Shown one piece after another: positions 37,039-46,801 of a stretch of DNA of 64,000 nucleotides; within the stretch, counting starts at the first letter, position 1; every line of letters starts with the position of its first letter. The DNA is from Actinomycetota bacterium (GTDB lineage Bacteria; Actinomycetota; Acidimicrobiia; Acidimicrobiales; Ilumatobacteraceae): contig CP064997.1 of NCBI GenBank assembly GCA_016700055.1, forward strand, positions 1,860,001 through 1,924,000. Direction: 5' to 3'. A model generated the notes under the pieces. The model did not search any database. It was not told the origin of the DNA and saw only the letters and a program-made list of their open reading frames with translations. The translations under genes and the position numbers were made by a program.

Positions 37039-39097
37039 CGTCCTCTCGCGGGGTCGCTTGCCCGAACAAGAAGCCCTGCAGGAAGTCACAGCCGAGGCCT
37101 TCCAGCAGGTTCGCCTGGGTCTCCGTCTCGACGCCTTCCGCGACCACCAACATCCCGAGCACCTGACCGAGCACGACCATCGAGCGGACGATGCCGGTAT
37201 CGGCCGAACTGGTGGCGAGCTCGGTGACGAAGGAGCGGTCGATCTTCAACACGTTCGCCGGCAATCGGCGGAGGTGGATCAACGACGCGTAGCCGGTACC
37301 GAAGTCGTCGACGGCGATCTGCACGCCGGACGCTTCGAGCGCACGTACTGCGACCTCGGTCGACGCCACGATTGCGTCACCGCCCTGGTCCAGCGCCGCG
37401 GACTCCGTGATCTCGACCCACATCCGCTCCGCGGGGACGCCCGCCTCTTGGAGCTTCCGCGCGATCCACTCGGGAAGGTGGGGGTCGTGCAGCTGACCCG
37501 ACGACAGGTTCGAGCTGACGAACAACTGCGGCATGGAGTCGTTCGTCGCCCGCAGCAGGTCGATCGCGTCGGCAAGGACGAGCTCGCCGAGCGCGGTGGC
37601 GAGCCCCGCGTCCTCGGCGACCGCCACGAAGCCGTGCGGAGGGATCAGGCCGCGGTCGGGATGTCGCCAGCGTACGAGCGCCTCGAAGCCGGCGAGGGCG
37701 CGGGTGGAGGCCCTGATCACCGGCTGATAGTGCACGACCAGCTCCCGGCGCTCGATGGCACGGGGCAGCTCGTCGGCGATCCACCGTCTCGCGGCGGGCA
37801 GCAGCTCGGGGGCGCGCCCACCTCGGCGGGCGGACTTGACGACGTTCATCGACGCGTCGGCATCCGCGAGCACCTGTTCTGCAGTTCGGCCGCGGGTAAG
37901 CGCGAAGCCGACCGAGATCCGTACGGGGACGTTCGATCGCCCGAGTTGCGCAGGTCCGCTCACCATGCGCTCCACGCGGGCGGCCAGGGAGGCGACGGCT
38001 CCGTAGGAGCCGACCCCGCTCAGCGCGACGACGAACTCGTCGGCGCCAAAGCGCGCCACCAGAGCGTCCTGGGGGACGGCGCGCCTGATGCGCGCGGCGA
38101 CCTCGACGAGCAGCGCGTCACCGGTCTCGTGGCCGTACAGCTCGTTCACGGGGCGGAAGCGGTCGAGGTCGCAGAACAGCACCGCCGACTCGTCGGCCAC
38201 CGTCGGGTCGGCGAGCATCTGCTCCAGCCGCCTGGCCAAGGCCTCGCGGTTGGCGAGTCCGGTCAGCGTGTCGCGGTTGGCGAGGTCTTCCAGCGTGCGG
38301 CGAACCTCGACGAGCTGGGTGACGTCGTGGCCGGAGAGGATCACCCCGCGGACGACGGGGTCGTCGAGCAGGTTCACGGAATGGAACTCGACGTGCACGA
38401 GGTGGCCATCGGGCCCTGGGAACGCGGTCTCGATCACCGCCCGCGGGGCGAGCAGCGCCCGGGCGAGATCGAGCCCGAACGTGGGCGAGGCCGAGTCGTC
38501 GGCGAGTTCGGTCAACAGCCGTCCGCCGACCAGCTCGGGGTCGAGGCCGAGCAAGCGGGTGATCGCGCCGTTCGCGGTGATCACGTGCCCGGTGCCGTCC
38601 ACCAAGATGGTGAGTGCGGCCGAGTAGTGCACCATCGCCCGGAACCGGGCGTCGTCGTCGCCGGAGAGCTCCAGCGAGCGGCGGTCGGTGACGTCACGGG
38701 CGACGATCGTGATGCGGCCTCCCGGCGCCGGCGCGCCACGGAGCTCGTAGTGATGCCACCCGCCTTGCGCGTCGGCGACGCGCACGTCGATCAGCAGACC
38801 GGTGTCGGCGCGTTGCGTCATGGACTCGAGCGACACCAGCACGAGAGGTACGTCGTCGGGGTGCACGAGGTCGAGCGCGCTGCGACCGAGCCACTCCGCC
38901 CGGCTCCATCCGGTGCGTTGCTCCGCGCGCTCGTTGGCCCACGCGATGGTGCCGTCGGGATCGACGACGAGGACGAGGTCGCTCAGCTGCTCGAGCACGC
39001 CGAGCATCTCGGCATCGTTCAGAGGTTGGGGCGCGCGGGCAGAGCCATGCCGCGCCGCGTCGGGCGTGGCGGCGCCCAGGATGCCTTCTCCCACCAT
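37016..39097 (-). CDS. PAS-GGDEF-EAL cyclic di-GMP protein
   Basis: About 693 residues. Two PAS sensor segments (about 20-140 and 145-260), then a GGDEF domain (about 265-420) with GADEF where active cyclases have GG(D/E)EF, then an EAL phosphodiesterase domain (about 435-690) that starts FEALVRWRHP and contains VEITESAALD and DDFGTGYASL. The EAL motifs look complete. The single GGDEF change may leave a GTP-sensing or weak domain. There is no membrane helix, so it is cytoplasmic. ATG at 39097 faces glnD divergently. Predicted net role: c-di-GMP hydrolysis under redox, light or ligand control. Confidence 0.9.
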   Translation of the reverse strand: MVGEGILGAATPDAARHGSARAPQPLNDAEMLGVLEQLSDLVLVVDPDGTIAWANERAEQRTGWSRAEWLGRSALDLVHPDDVPLVLVSLESMTQRADTGLLIDVRVADAQGGWHHYELRGAPAPGGRITIVARDVTDRRSLELSGDDDARFRAMVHYSAALTILVDGTGHVITANGAITRLLGLDPELVGGRLLTELADDSASPTFGLDLARALLAPRAVIETAFPGPDGHLVHVEFHSVNLLDDPVVRGVILSGHDVTQLVEVRRTLEDLANRDTLTGLANREALARRLEQMLADPTVADESAVLFCDLDRFRPVNELYGHETGDALLVEVAARIRRAVPQDALVARFGADEFVVALSGVGSYGAVASLAARVERMVSGPAQLGRSNVPVRISVGFALTRGRTAEQVLADADASMNVVKSARRGGRAPELLPAARRWIADELPRAIERRELVVHYQPVIRASTRALAGFEALVRWRHPDRGLIPPHGFVAVAEDAGLATALGELVLADAIDLLRATNDSMPQLFVSSNLSSGQLHDPHLPEWIARKLQEAGVPAERMWVEITESAALDQGGDAIVASTEVAVRALEASGVQIAVDDFGTGYASLIHLRRLPANVLKIDRSFVTELATSSADTGIVRSMVVLGQVLGMLVVAEGVETETQANLLEGLGCDFLQGFLFGQATPREDVIESLRR

Positions 39098-39171
39098 GCA
39101 AGGTGAACTTTACGTCACTCTCTGTGGTCGCAACAAGGCTTCCCGACCGCCACCTGCGAGACTCGGCAGTC

Positions 39172-41493
39172 GTGGCCCAGCAGCCGATCCTCCATGGCTT
39201 CTCCCGGCGCGAAGCGGTGCTCGGCGATCATCGCCTGCGCGGCGTCGGGCTGTGCCGGGAGTTGTCGGCGGCCACGGACGCATGGTTGGCGGGTGTGTTC
39301 GAGTCCGCGGTGCACGACGTCGCCCCGTCGAAGGCGGTGGCGCTCGTCGCTCTCGGCGGTTACGGCCGGGCCGAGCTGGCCCCGTTCAGCGACCTCGACC
39401 TGCTGCTGCTGCATGCCGGCGAGCGCAGCATCGACGAGCTGGCGAGGCGCATCTGGTACCCCGTGTGGGATGCGGGGATCAAGCTCGGGCACTCCGTAGC
39501 CACGCCGAAACAGGTGCTGCAGCTCGCGTCGTCTGAGCTCGACACGGCGACCGCGCTGCTGCACATGCGCCGCATCGCCGGCGACGCCCAGCTCGTGGAG
39601 CGGCTTCACGATTCGGCCACGAGCACGTGGCGAACACGGGGCAGGGCCCGCCTGCGTGAGCTCCATCGTCGGGTCGTCGAGCGACAGCAGGCGAACGGTG
39701 AGGTCGCGTTCTTGCTCGAACCGAACCTGAAGGAGGGCTACGGCGGGCTGCGTGACGTCCACTCGATCGCGTGGGCCGAAGCCGCCGGGCTGCAGGTGTC
39801 GAAGGAGGACCGCGCGGCGCTCGACGCAGGGCAGGACGTGTTGGTGTCGGTGCGGGTCGCCCTGCACCGTCACACCCGCCGCGCCGGCGAGGTGCTGCAC
39901 CTGGAGGACCAGGATGCCGTCGCCCGCGCCTGCGGGTACCGCACGGCCGACGCGTTGATGGCGGCGATCTCGGCGGCGGGGCGCACGATCGCCTGGGTGA
40001 CCGACGAGGTGTGGGGCCGGGTCGAGGTGGAGCAGGCGCCGCACCCGCCGCCGCGGCTGGTGGCGCCCGGCGTCGAGCTACGCCGCGGCGAGGTGCACCT
40101 GACCGATTCCGCCGACCCCGCGGCGGACCCGACACTCGTTCTCCGCGTCGGCGCGGCGGCGGCCCGGCTGGGCGTGCGGATCGACCGGGAGGCGCTCGAT
40201 CGCCTCGCGGAGCTCGGGGCGTCGTTCCCCACCCCCTGGCCCGCGGGTGCGGTCGACGAGTTGGTCGCCCTGCTGCTCACCGGTCACCAGGCGATCCCTG
40301 TGCTCGAAGCACTCGACCAGCGCGGGCTGATGGTGAAGCTGTTGCCGGAGTGGGCGCCGGTGCGCAGCCGGCCCCAGCGCAACGCGTACCACCGGTTCAC
40401 CGTGGACCGGCACCTTTGGGAAGCGACCGCGAACGCAGCAGAGCTCGCCGAACGAGTCCGCCGCCCAGATCTCCTCGTGCTCGGCGCGCTGCTGCACGAC
40501 CTCGGCAAGGGCTACCCGGGAGACCACACCGACGCGGGCATGGCGCTGGTGCGCCGCATCGGCCCGCGCCTCGGCCTGCCCCCCGAAGACGTCGAGGTGC
40601 TGGTCGCTCTCGTCCAGCACCACCTGCTGCTGCCCGACGTCGCGACGCGCCGTGACCTGTCCGACCGGTCGACGATCTCTGCCGTCGCGGCGGCGGTCGG
40701 CTCGGCGGGCGTGCTCGACCTGCTGCACGCGCTGACCGAGGCCGACAGCCTGGCCACGGGCCCCTCCGCATGGGGCAGCTGGAAGGCCGAGCTGGTGGAG
40801 GACCTCGTCGACCGGGTGCGGGTGGTGGTCGGCGGCGGTGACGTGCGCGATGCGGTCTGGCGGCTCTTCCCCTCGCCCGAGGTGCTGGCAACGATGGCCG
40901 AGGGGCGCACCGAGGTGAGCGTCACCGACGACCGGATCACCGTCGTCACCCCAGACCGGCCGGGCACGTTCAGCAGGATCGCCGGCGTACTGACGCTGCA
41001 CGGGCTCGGTGTGCTCGACGCGCAGGCGCATTCCGACGAGGGCGGGATGGCGGCGTCGCAATTCCGCGTCGCCGTTCCTGCCCACGGCATCGACTGGCAG
41101 CCGATCGAGACCAACATGCGTCGCGCCCTTGGCGGTGAGCTCGCGATCGAGGCCCGCCTGGCCGAGCGGGCGGCGACGTACCGCGGCGGCCGGCGCAGCT
41201 CGGCCGGCGACCTCGCCCCACCTCGCGTCGTCGTCGACGACGAGGCGTCGTCGAACGCGAGCGTTGTAGAGGTGCGCGCACCCGACCGGGTCGGCGTCTT
41301 GTACCGGGTGACGAAAGCCCTCGCCGAGCTGGGGCTCGACATCCGCCATGCCAAGGTGCAGACGCTCGGCGACGAGGTGGTCGACTCCTTCTACGTGCGG
41401 ACTTGGGCCGGGGATAAGTTGACCGATCCCTTCCACCGGGCAGAGCTGGAGCGGGCCCTGCTCCACGCGCTGAGCGACCAGATCGGCCCGTGA
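39172..41493 (+). CDS. glnD: PII uridylyltransferase/uridylyl-removing enzyme GlnD
   Basis: About 773 residues. The nucleotidyltransferase domain has GGYGRAELAPFSDLDLL. The HD domain has LGALLHDLGKGYPGDH. Two C-terminal ACT domains follow (VTPDRPGTFSRIAGVL; RAPDRVGVLYRVTKAL). It modifies the nitrogen regulator PII according to glutamine; in actinobacteria the equivalent enzyme adenylylates PII. The GTG at 39172 (VAQQPIL) is preferred; the open frame also allows a GTG at 39103 that adds 23 less convincing residues. No glnB/glnK or amtB is in the window. It precedes the Nudix gene by 24 bp. Confidence 0.92.
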   Translation: MAQQPILHGFSRREAVLGDHRLRGVGLCRELSAATDAWLAGVFESAVHDVAPSKAVALVALGGYGRAELAPFSDLDLLLLHAGERSIDELARRIWYPVWDAGIKLGHSVATPKQVLQLASSELDTATALLHMRRIAGDAQLVERLHDSATSTWRTRGRARLRELHRRVVERQQANGEVAFLLEPNLKEGYGGLRDVHSIAWAEAAGLQVSKEDRAALDAGQDVLVSVRVALHRHTRRAGEVLHLEDQDAVARACGYRTADALMAAISAAGRTIAWVTDEVWGRVEVEQAPHPPPRLVAPGVELRRGEVHLTDSADPAADPTLVLRVGAAAARLGVRIDREALDRLAELGASFPTPWPAGAVDELVALLLTGHQAIPVLEALDQRGLMVKLLPEWAPVRSRPQRNAYHRFTVDRHLWEATANAAELAERVRRPDLLVLGALLHDLGKGYPGDHTDAGMALVRRIGPRLGLPPEDVEVLVALVQHHLLLPDVATRRDLSDRSTISAVAAAVGSAGVLDLLHALTEADSLATGPSAWGSWKAELVEDLVDRVRVVVGGGDVRDAVWRLFPSPEVLATMAEGRTEVSVTDDRITVVTPDRPGTFSRIAGVLTLHGLGVLDAQAHSDEGGMAASQFRVAVPAHGIDWQPIETNMRRALGGELAIEARLAERAATYRGGRRSSAGDLAPPRVVVDDEASSNASVVEVRAPDRVGVLYRVTKALAELGLDIRHAKVQTLGDEVVDSFYVRTWAGDKLTDPFHRAELERALLHALSDQIGP

Positions 41494-41517
41494 CCGCGCC
41501 GGGGTAGGTTCGCGGTC

Positions 41518-42222
41518 GTGAGCGACGCATCGCCGCAGGACTTCACCCGCGACCTGATCCGGTGGAGCGAGACGCTGGCCGGCATCGCCCGCACCGGGCT
41601 CGGCTTCACGCAGAGCCTCTACGAGCGGGAACGGTTCGAAGAGGTGCTCCACGTCGCCGCCGACCTGAAGGCGGCTGCCGACGAGGCCCTAGAGGTGCGC
41701 CGCGAGAAGGACCACTTCGTGCAGGAGTGGATGGAGTCCGTCGGCGAGGGTGTGCCCGGCTACGTCACCCCCAAGGTGGCCGTCGGCGCGATCGTCGGCG
41801 ACGACGAGGGACAGATCCTGCTCGTGCAGCGCGCCGACTCGGGGGTGTGGTTGTACCCGACCGGCTGGGCCGACATCGGCTACTCACCCGCGGAGGTGGC
41901 GCTGAAGGAGGTGTTCGAGGAGACCGGCATCGAGTGCGAGCCAGTGCAGCTTCTCGGCGTCATCGACGGGTTGCGGATGGGCTTCACCCGGTTCGGCATG
42001 TACATGCTGCTCTTCCACTGCCGGGCCACGGGGGGCGAGCTGCGCCATCACCCGCTCGAGACGAGCAACGTCGGATGGTTCGGACGTGACGAGCTGCCCT
42101 GGCCCACCGCCGGCGCCCAGTGGTGGGGGCCGCTCGCGTTCGCCGCGATCGACGGCGAGTGTGTGCCCGCGTCGTTCGACCCGCCGCGTGACCCGATCTG
42201 GCGCGCTGCTCAGTCGCCGTGA
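41518..42222 (+). CDS. Nudix hydrolase with N-terminal helical domain
   Basis: About 234 residues. The N-terminal about 75 residues are helical (ERFEEVLHVAADLKAAADEAL), like the NUDIX_N domain of ADP-ribose/nucleoside-diphosphate-sugar pyrophosphatases. The Nudix box is G-WADIG-YSPAEVALKEVFEETGI, with Lys in place of the first Arg of REUxEExGU. That change is tolerated in some family members. Substrate unknown. GTG at 41518. The 3' end overlaps the PAC2 gene by 13 bp. Confidence 0.85.
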   Translation: MSDASPQDFTRDLIRWSETLAGIARTGLGFTQSLYERERFEEVLHVAADLKAAADEALEVRREKDHFVQEWMESVGEGVPGYVTPKVAVGAIVGDDEGQILLVQRADSGVWLYPTGWADIGYSPAEVALKEVFEETGIECEPVQLLGVIDGLRMGFTRFGMYMLLFHCRATGGELRHHPLETSNVGWFGRDELPWPTAGAQWWGPLAFAAIDGECVPASFDPPRDPIWRAAQSP

Positions 42223-43142
42223 CCGTCGCGCTGGTCGCGCAGGAAGCCCTCGATCTCGTCCATCAGCGACCGCTCGTCGCCTGAGTCTTCGTCCGCGTCG
42301 AGGTCGTCGTCGTCGACCGCGTAATCGGCGTTGTAGTCGGCGAGTTCACGGTCGTCGTCATCGTCGTCGTCGGACATCGTCTCCAGCCTGCGCACGTAGC
42401 CGGCGAGGTCTTCGTCGTCGTCGACGAGGGAGTCGACGCGCGTTTCGTACTCGTCGACCTCGGCGAGCAGCTCGGCGAGCGGTGCGGGGGAACCGACGAG
42501 GGTGGCCGCCCGCTCGATCAGGGCTGCGGCGGCCTTCGGCGAGGGCACCTGCGACGCATAGGCCGGCACCGCGGCCCACAGGCTTGCCGAGGCGAGACCG
42601 GCGCTCGTGCACGCTTGGTGCAGGACGCCGACGATGCCGGTGGGGCCTTCGTAGCGGCTGCGCTGCAGGTCGTAGCGGTCGATCATCGCCTGGTCGCTGG
42701 CGGTACCGATGACCTGCACGTGGCTGCGGTGGGGGACGTCGGCGAGCAGGGCGCCGAGGGTGAGCACCATCGACGCGCGGTACGCCTCGGCGACGCCGAC
42801 GATCTGGTCGGTGAACAGACGCCAACGCAGGGCGGGCTCGGGCCCGAGCACCAGGATCACGTCGGCCCCCGGTGTGCTCACGCTCCACAAACCGACGGTC
42901 GGCCACACGATGTGGCGCGTCCGGTCCTCGGTGAGGCGCACGTGGGGGCGGACCGTGGCGAAATCGGTGAACTCCTCCGGGTCGATCTCGGCCAGGGCGC
43001 GGGCGCCCCAGCGTTCGACGAGGTGCTGCACGGCACCGCTGGCGGCCTCGCCGGCGTCGTTCCAGCCGGTGAACGCGGCGACCACGGCCGGATGGCGCAG
43101 CTCGGGCCGATCGATCCAGCGAACGTGCTCCGTAGAGGGCAT
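42210..43142 (-). CDS. PAC2 family protein
   Basis: About 310 residues. N-terminal FTGWNDAGEAASGAVQHL and the segment IVGVAEAYRASMVLTLGALLADVPH match PAC2, the family of archaeal/eukaryotic proteasome assembly chaperones and their actinobacterial relatives. The C-terminal about 60 residues are strongly acidic (SDDDDDDDRELADYN). In actinobacteria its role is not proven, and proteasome genes are not in this window. ATG at 43142 is chosen; the longer frame upstream is not protein-like. Tail overlap with the convergent Nudix gene is 13 bp. Confidence 0.88.
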   Translation of the reverse strand: MPSTEHVRWIDRPELRHPAVVAAFTGWNDAGEAASGAVQHLVERWGARALAEIDPEEFTDFATVRPHVRLTEDRTRHIVWPTVGLWSVSTPGADVILVLGPEPALRWRLFTDQIVGVAEAYRASMVLTLGALLADVPHRSHVQVIGTASDQAMIDRYDLQRSRYEGPTGIVGVLHQACTSAGLASASLWAAVPAYASQVPSPKAAAALIERAATLVGSPAPLAELLAEVDEYETRVDSLVDDDEDLAGYVRRLETMSDDDDDDDRELADYNADYAVDDDDLDADEDSGDERSLMDEIEGFLRDQRDGHGD

Positions 43143-43168
43143 CGGGGCGAGGCTATCGCCAGGGGGAG

Positions 43169-44080
43169 TCAGGGTCTGCGGCGCGCCGCTTCGGCGAGGT
43201 CCTGCGGTCCGGCAGCCGGATAGCCGTGGGCGGCGCGGACCGCGTCTGCCCACGGCGCGAGGATCGCGAACAGCTCGTCGCAGTCGTCGCCGAGCGCCTC
43301 GACGGCCGCCCGCATCTGCAGGTCGGTAGCCAGCTCGATCTCTTCGCGCACGCGCCGTCCCTCGTCGGTCAACGCCGCGTCGCCCACCAGGCCCCGCGCG
43401 GCGAGACGCTCGGCGGCGGCGTCGAACTGCTCGTTGGTCCACCCGCGGGTGCGTGAGTACGAGCGCATCGGCAGTCCCCAGTACAGCTCGGACAGCAGCC
43501 CGATCTCGGTGGCCTCGAACCCGGCCGAGGTCCAACTTGCGGTGTGGGCGTCGCCGCGGTACTCGCGCAGCATGTCGCCGAGACGCCATGTGGCTCCGAG
43601 CTCGGTCGCCGGCGTCGACTGCGACAGCAGCCCGGCGTACAGCGGCCGGCCCTCCGGGCGCAGCGCGCCCGCCGTGCGTTGCAGCAGCTCGCGCGCCCGC
43701 TGCACGCCGTCGGGGCTCGGACCGAGGATCCGTTCGAGTTGGCCGATCGCGCCGGCGTCACGCGCGGCACAGATGCTGCGGGCGTCGGTCAGCTTCCAGC
43801 CGCGGGTCACGGCGGGCACGACGATGTCGGGGTTGAACACCGCGAAGGTCGCCGCGACGACCTCGCCGGGCACCTGGCCCATCACCGAGCCGCGGCTCGT
43901 GAAGTACGAGTCCATCTCCGGCATCGCCACACCTGCGGACGACGATCCCGGGCTCGGCGCGAAGCCGAGGCCGACGTAGTTCGCGTGACATTCGGGCGAG
44001 AAGTAGACCTGTCCGGCGATCGGTTCGATCACCTGGCCGAGGGTGCGTGACAGGCGGGACAACGCCGCGAGATCGGTCAT
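43169..44080 (-). CDS. SCO6745-like protein
   Basis: About 303 residues. Segments FSPECHANYVGLGFAPSPG, YFTSRGSVMGQVPGEVVAATFAVFNPDIVVPAV and GLLSELYWGLPMRSYSRTRGWT match the SCO6745/SalK family of actinobacterial helical proteins with a possible winged-helix C-terminus (LAARGLVGDAALTDEGR). Function not established; ligand binding is suggested for related proteins. ATG at 44080 overlaps the stop of the VOC gene by 4 bp, so the two are translationally coupled. Confidence 0.82.
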   Translation of the reverse strand: MTDLAALSRLSRTLGQVIEPIAGQVYFSPECHANYVGLGFAPSPGSSSAGVAMPEMDSYFTSRGSVMGQVPGEVVAATFAVFNPDIVVPAVTRGWKLTDARSICAARDAGAIGQLERILGPSPDGVQRARELLQRTAGALRPEGRPLYAGLLSQSTPATELGATWRLGDMLREYRGDAHTASWTSAGFEATEIGLLSELYWGLPMRSYSRTRGWTNEQFDAAAERLAARGLVGDAALTDEGRRVREEIELATDLQMRAAVEALGDDCDELFAILAPWADAVRAAHGYPAAGPQDLAEAARRRP

Positions 44081-44529
44081 TGCTCGGTCGGCCTTCCCCA
44101 GACTTCGTGCACCTTGTCCTCCACACCTTGTTGGAACGAGAACTCCACCAAGTTGGCGTCCGGGTCGAGAGCGCTGCACACGTAGCCGACAGGGGGCGGC
44201 CACCAAGCGGGCTCCCACTCGAGGCAACCCGCGGCACGGGCCCGCTCAGCCACCGCGTCGACCTCGGCCTTCGTGGGCAGCTCGATGCCCAGGTGGCCGA
44301 ATGGGCCGAGCTGACGCTGCGGCGTCCCCTTCGTGGCGTCGAAGCTGACGAGCACGAGGATGAACGGAGTGTCGGTCGGTTCCGGATGGCCGAGCCAGGC
44401 GGCGTCTCCGTCTCCGTCGCGACGGACGTCCAGCGCGCGGAGGGGCGTGAACGACTCGTACCACGCGACGGAGGCCGAGATGTCGTTCACCGGCAGCGCG
44501 ACATGGGTCCAGCGCGGGGTCGTGGGCAC
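44077..44529 (-). CDS. VOC (glyoxalase-like) family protein
   Basis: About 150 residues: WTHVALPVNDISASVAWYE at the start and GHLGIELPTKAEVDAVAERARAAG, GYVCSALDPDANLVEFSF in the second half, the beta-alpha-beta-beta-beta pattern of a single VOC unit pair. Metal ligands could be His (THVAL), His (GHLGI) and Glu (VEF). Substrate unknown. GTG at 44529. It lies in the same operon as the SCO6745-like gene and is divergent from the GNAT gene by 28 bp. Confidence 0.85.
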   Translation of the reverse strand: MPTTPRWTHVALPVNDISASVAWYESFTPLRALDVRRDGDGDAAWLGHPEPTDTPFILVLVSFDATKGTPQRQLGPFGHLGIELPTKAEVDAVAERARAAGCLEWEPAWWPPPVGYVCSALDPDANLVEFSFQQGVEDKVHEVWGRPTEQ

Positions 44530-44557
44530 GACGTGACTCTAGGTACCCTCGGCGCCC

Positions 44558-44992
44558 GTGAGCGACGTGCGCATCGAGGTGGCAGACGCAGCCGGTCCCG
44601 AGCTCGTCGAGGCCTTCGGACGCCTCGTTCGCCAGCTCTCCCGGTCGAGTGCCCCGCCGACGCCGGACGAACTGTCCGAGATGGTCGACTCTGCGGCGTC
44701 GGACGTGCTCGTCGCGTACGACGGCGACAGCATCTGCGGCACGCTCACGCTCGTCACGTTCCGTATCCCCACGGGAGTGAGGGCGTGGATCGAAGACGTA
44801 GTTGTCGACGAGGCGGTGCGCGGCAAGGGAGTGGGCGAAGCACTGAACCGCTTCGCGATCGAGCTCGCCCGGCAGAAGGGCGCGAAGACGGTCGATCTCA
44901 CCTCGCGTCCCTCACGCGAGGCCGCCAACCGCCTGTACCGGCGTCTCGGGTTCGTCCAGCGCGACACCAACGTGTATCGCTTCGATTTGTGA
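44558..44992 (+). CDS. GNAT family N-acetyltransferase
   Basis: About 144 residues. Acetyl-CoA motif A is VDEAVRGKGVGEALNRFA (Q/RxxGxG/A form RGKGVG), preceded by the beta strand WIEDVVV and followed by LTSRPSREAANRLYRRLGF. Acceptor unknown. GTG at 44558. Its stop overlaps the start of the GH20-like gene (GTGA, 44989-44992), which suggests co-expression; acetylation of an amino sugar is a natural guess but unproven. Confidence 0.87.
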   Translation: MSDVRIEVADAAGPELVEAFGRLVRQLSRSSAPPTPDELSEMVDSAASDVLVAYDGDSICGTLTLVTFRIPTGVRAWIEDVVVDEAVRGKGVGEALNRFAIELARQKGAKTVDLTSRPSREAANRLYRRLGFVQRDTNVYRFDL

Positions 44993-46767
44993 CAGCCGAA
45001 GAGCTGCTCCTGCTGCCCCGTCCGCGCTCGCTCGACCTCTCGGGCGGCGAGTGGGCGGGTGAGGACGTCCGCTATCACCGTGCCGACTCGGTGCCGCGGG
45101 AGGGTTACCGGGTGGAGGCCGGTCCGGCTGGCGTGGATGTGGTCCACGCCGACGCCGCCGGCCGTCGCCACGCCGACGCGTTGCTCGACCAGGTGCGGTC
45201 CCAGTGCGGCGGACGGCTGCCGTGCCTGCTGGCCGAGGACCACCCGAGCCTCGCCGTGCGGGGGTACATGCTGGACGTCAGTCGCGATCGGGTGCCGACC
45301 CGGGCCACGCTCGAACGGCTGGTGGCGCTGCTCGCCCTGGCCCGCTTCAACCACCTCGAGCTGTACGTCGAGCACACCTTCGCCTACCAGGGTGAGGACG
45401 CGGTGTGGGGCGAGGCGTCGCCGCTCGACGCCGACGACCTGCGGTGGCTGGACGCCATCTGCGCGGCGGCGGGCATCGAGCTGGTCGCCAACCAGAACAC
45501 GTTCGGGCACATGGAGCGGTGGTTGAAGTCGCCGGGCCACGCCGGCCGTGCCGAGTGTCCGGGCGGTGTCGAGCTGGTGCCCGGTCTGACCCTGCCGCCG
45601 ATGATGCTGGCGCCTACGCCGGCCAACGCCGAGTTCGCCGTGCGGCTGGTGCGTGAGCAGGCCGCGTGCCTCACGAGCCGCACCGTGAACATCGGCTGTG
45701 ACGAAGTCTTCGAGCTCGGGCGGGGCGCCAGTGCCGCGGCGGTCACCTCGCGGGGCAAGGGCGCCGTGTACGCCGAGCACCTCTCCCGCATCGTCGCTCC
45801 GCTGGTCGCCGAGGGCCGTCCCGTGCTGTTCTGGGGCGACATCCTTCGCTCGCACCCCGATCTGGTGGCCACACTGCCTGCCGGCGATCTCACGGCGCTG
45901 GCCTGGACCTACGAGGCGCCCGGCTCACTCGACCGGATGCCGGAGCTACCGGCCGCGGTGGCGTCGATCGTCGACGCGCTCGGCGTCGACCTCGGCGGCC
46001 ACAACGGGTTCGAGGCCAACGTCGCTCCGTTCGTCGATGCCGGCTTCCCGTACTGGGTGTGCCCGGGCACGTCGTCGTGGAACTCGCTGGTCGGGCGGAT
46101 CGACAACGCCGTCGCCAACATCCTCGACGCCGCCCGCGTCGGGGTGGCCCGAGGTGCGACGGGACTTCTGCTCACTGACTGGGGCGACAACGGCCACCTC
46201 CAGCCGCCGGCGATCAGCTTCGGCCCGATCGTCTATGCCGGTGCCGTTGCCTGGTGTCCGGAGTCGAACGCCGACCTCGACCTGGCGGCCGTCCTCGACA
46301 CCTACGTGTTCGCCGACGACGAACGCGTGCTCGGCGGCGCCCTCGACCGGCTGGGCACCCTCTGGGGGAAGACAGGGAAGCGCAGCTTCAACGGCAGCCC
46401 GCTGCAGGCCGCCCTTTGCCCGTTCCAGTTCCACTTCGTCTCGGGCGATTCAGACCCCGACGCCGTTGCCGCCGTCGTGGCCGAGATCGACGCTGTGATC
46501 GGCGAGCTGCCCCGGGCGCGGCCCGGTTGCGTCGACGGCGAGCAGGTGGTTGCCGAGCTGACCACCGCCGCCGGCCTTGCCCGTCACGGTGCCTGGCGGC
46601 TCCTCGGCGCCGCCGGCCGGCCCGTCTGCGACAACACCGCGCTCGACGCCGACCTGACCGGCCTGATCGAGGCCCAGGAAGCGGCGTGGCTGGCGCGCAG
46701 CCGGCCCGGTGGCTTGTCCGACAGCCTCGACCACCTTCGGCGTACCCTCCGCAGCTACGGCAGCTGA
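44989..46767 (+). CDS. Glycoside hydrolase family 20-like beta-N-acetylhexosaminidase
   Basis: About 592 residues. Catalytic barrel starts VRGYMLDVSRDRVPTRATLE; the strand with NIGCDEVFELG carries the Asp-Glu pair of GH20 (usual form GGDE). Later NQNTFGHMERW and TDWGDNGHLQPPA are barrel loops. No signal peptide is visible, so it would be cytoplasmic or degrade imported sugars. The N-terminal GH20b-like domain is short. GTG at 44989 overlaps the GNAT stop; the frame upstream is a shadow. Relatives act on N-acetylglucosamine glycans, but the precise GH assignment is tentative. Confidence 0.75.
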   Translation: MTAEELLLLPRPRSLDLSGGEWAGEDVRYHRADSVPREGYRVEAGPAGVDVVHADAAGRRHADALLDQVRSQCGGRLPCLLAEDHPSLAVRGYMLDVSRDRVPTRATLERLVALLALARFNHLELYVEHTFAYQGEDAVWGEASPLDADDLRWLDAICAAAGIELVANQNTFGHMERWLKSPGHAGRAECPGGVELVPGLTLPPMMLAPTPANAEFAVRLVREQAACLTSRTVNIGCDEVFELGRGASAAAVTSRGKGAVYAEHLSRIVAPLVAEGRPVLFWGDILRSHPDLVATLPAGDLTALAWTYEAPGSLDRMPELPAAVASIVDALGVDLGGHNGFEANVAPFVDAGFPYWVCPGTSSWNSLVGRIDNAVANILDAARVGVARGATGLLLTDWGDNGHLQPPAISFGPIVYAGAVAWCPESNADLDLAAVLDTYVFADDERVLGGALDRLGTLWGKTGKRSFNGSPLQAALCPFQFHFVSGDSDPDAVAAVVAEIDAVIGELPRARPGCVDGEQVVAELTTAAGLARHGAWRLLGAAGRPVCDNTALDADLTGLIEAQEAAWLARSRPGGLSDSLDHLRRTLRSYGS

Positions 46768-46801
46768 CCGCAGCTGACGCCAGCCGGCGGCCGCGCGCGG
46801 G

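Noticed and set aside
41860..41940. Nudix box with Lys instead of Arg as a sign of inactivation
   Set aside because: The Glu residues that bind metal are present and Lys is tolerated in some family members, so inactivity is not supported.
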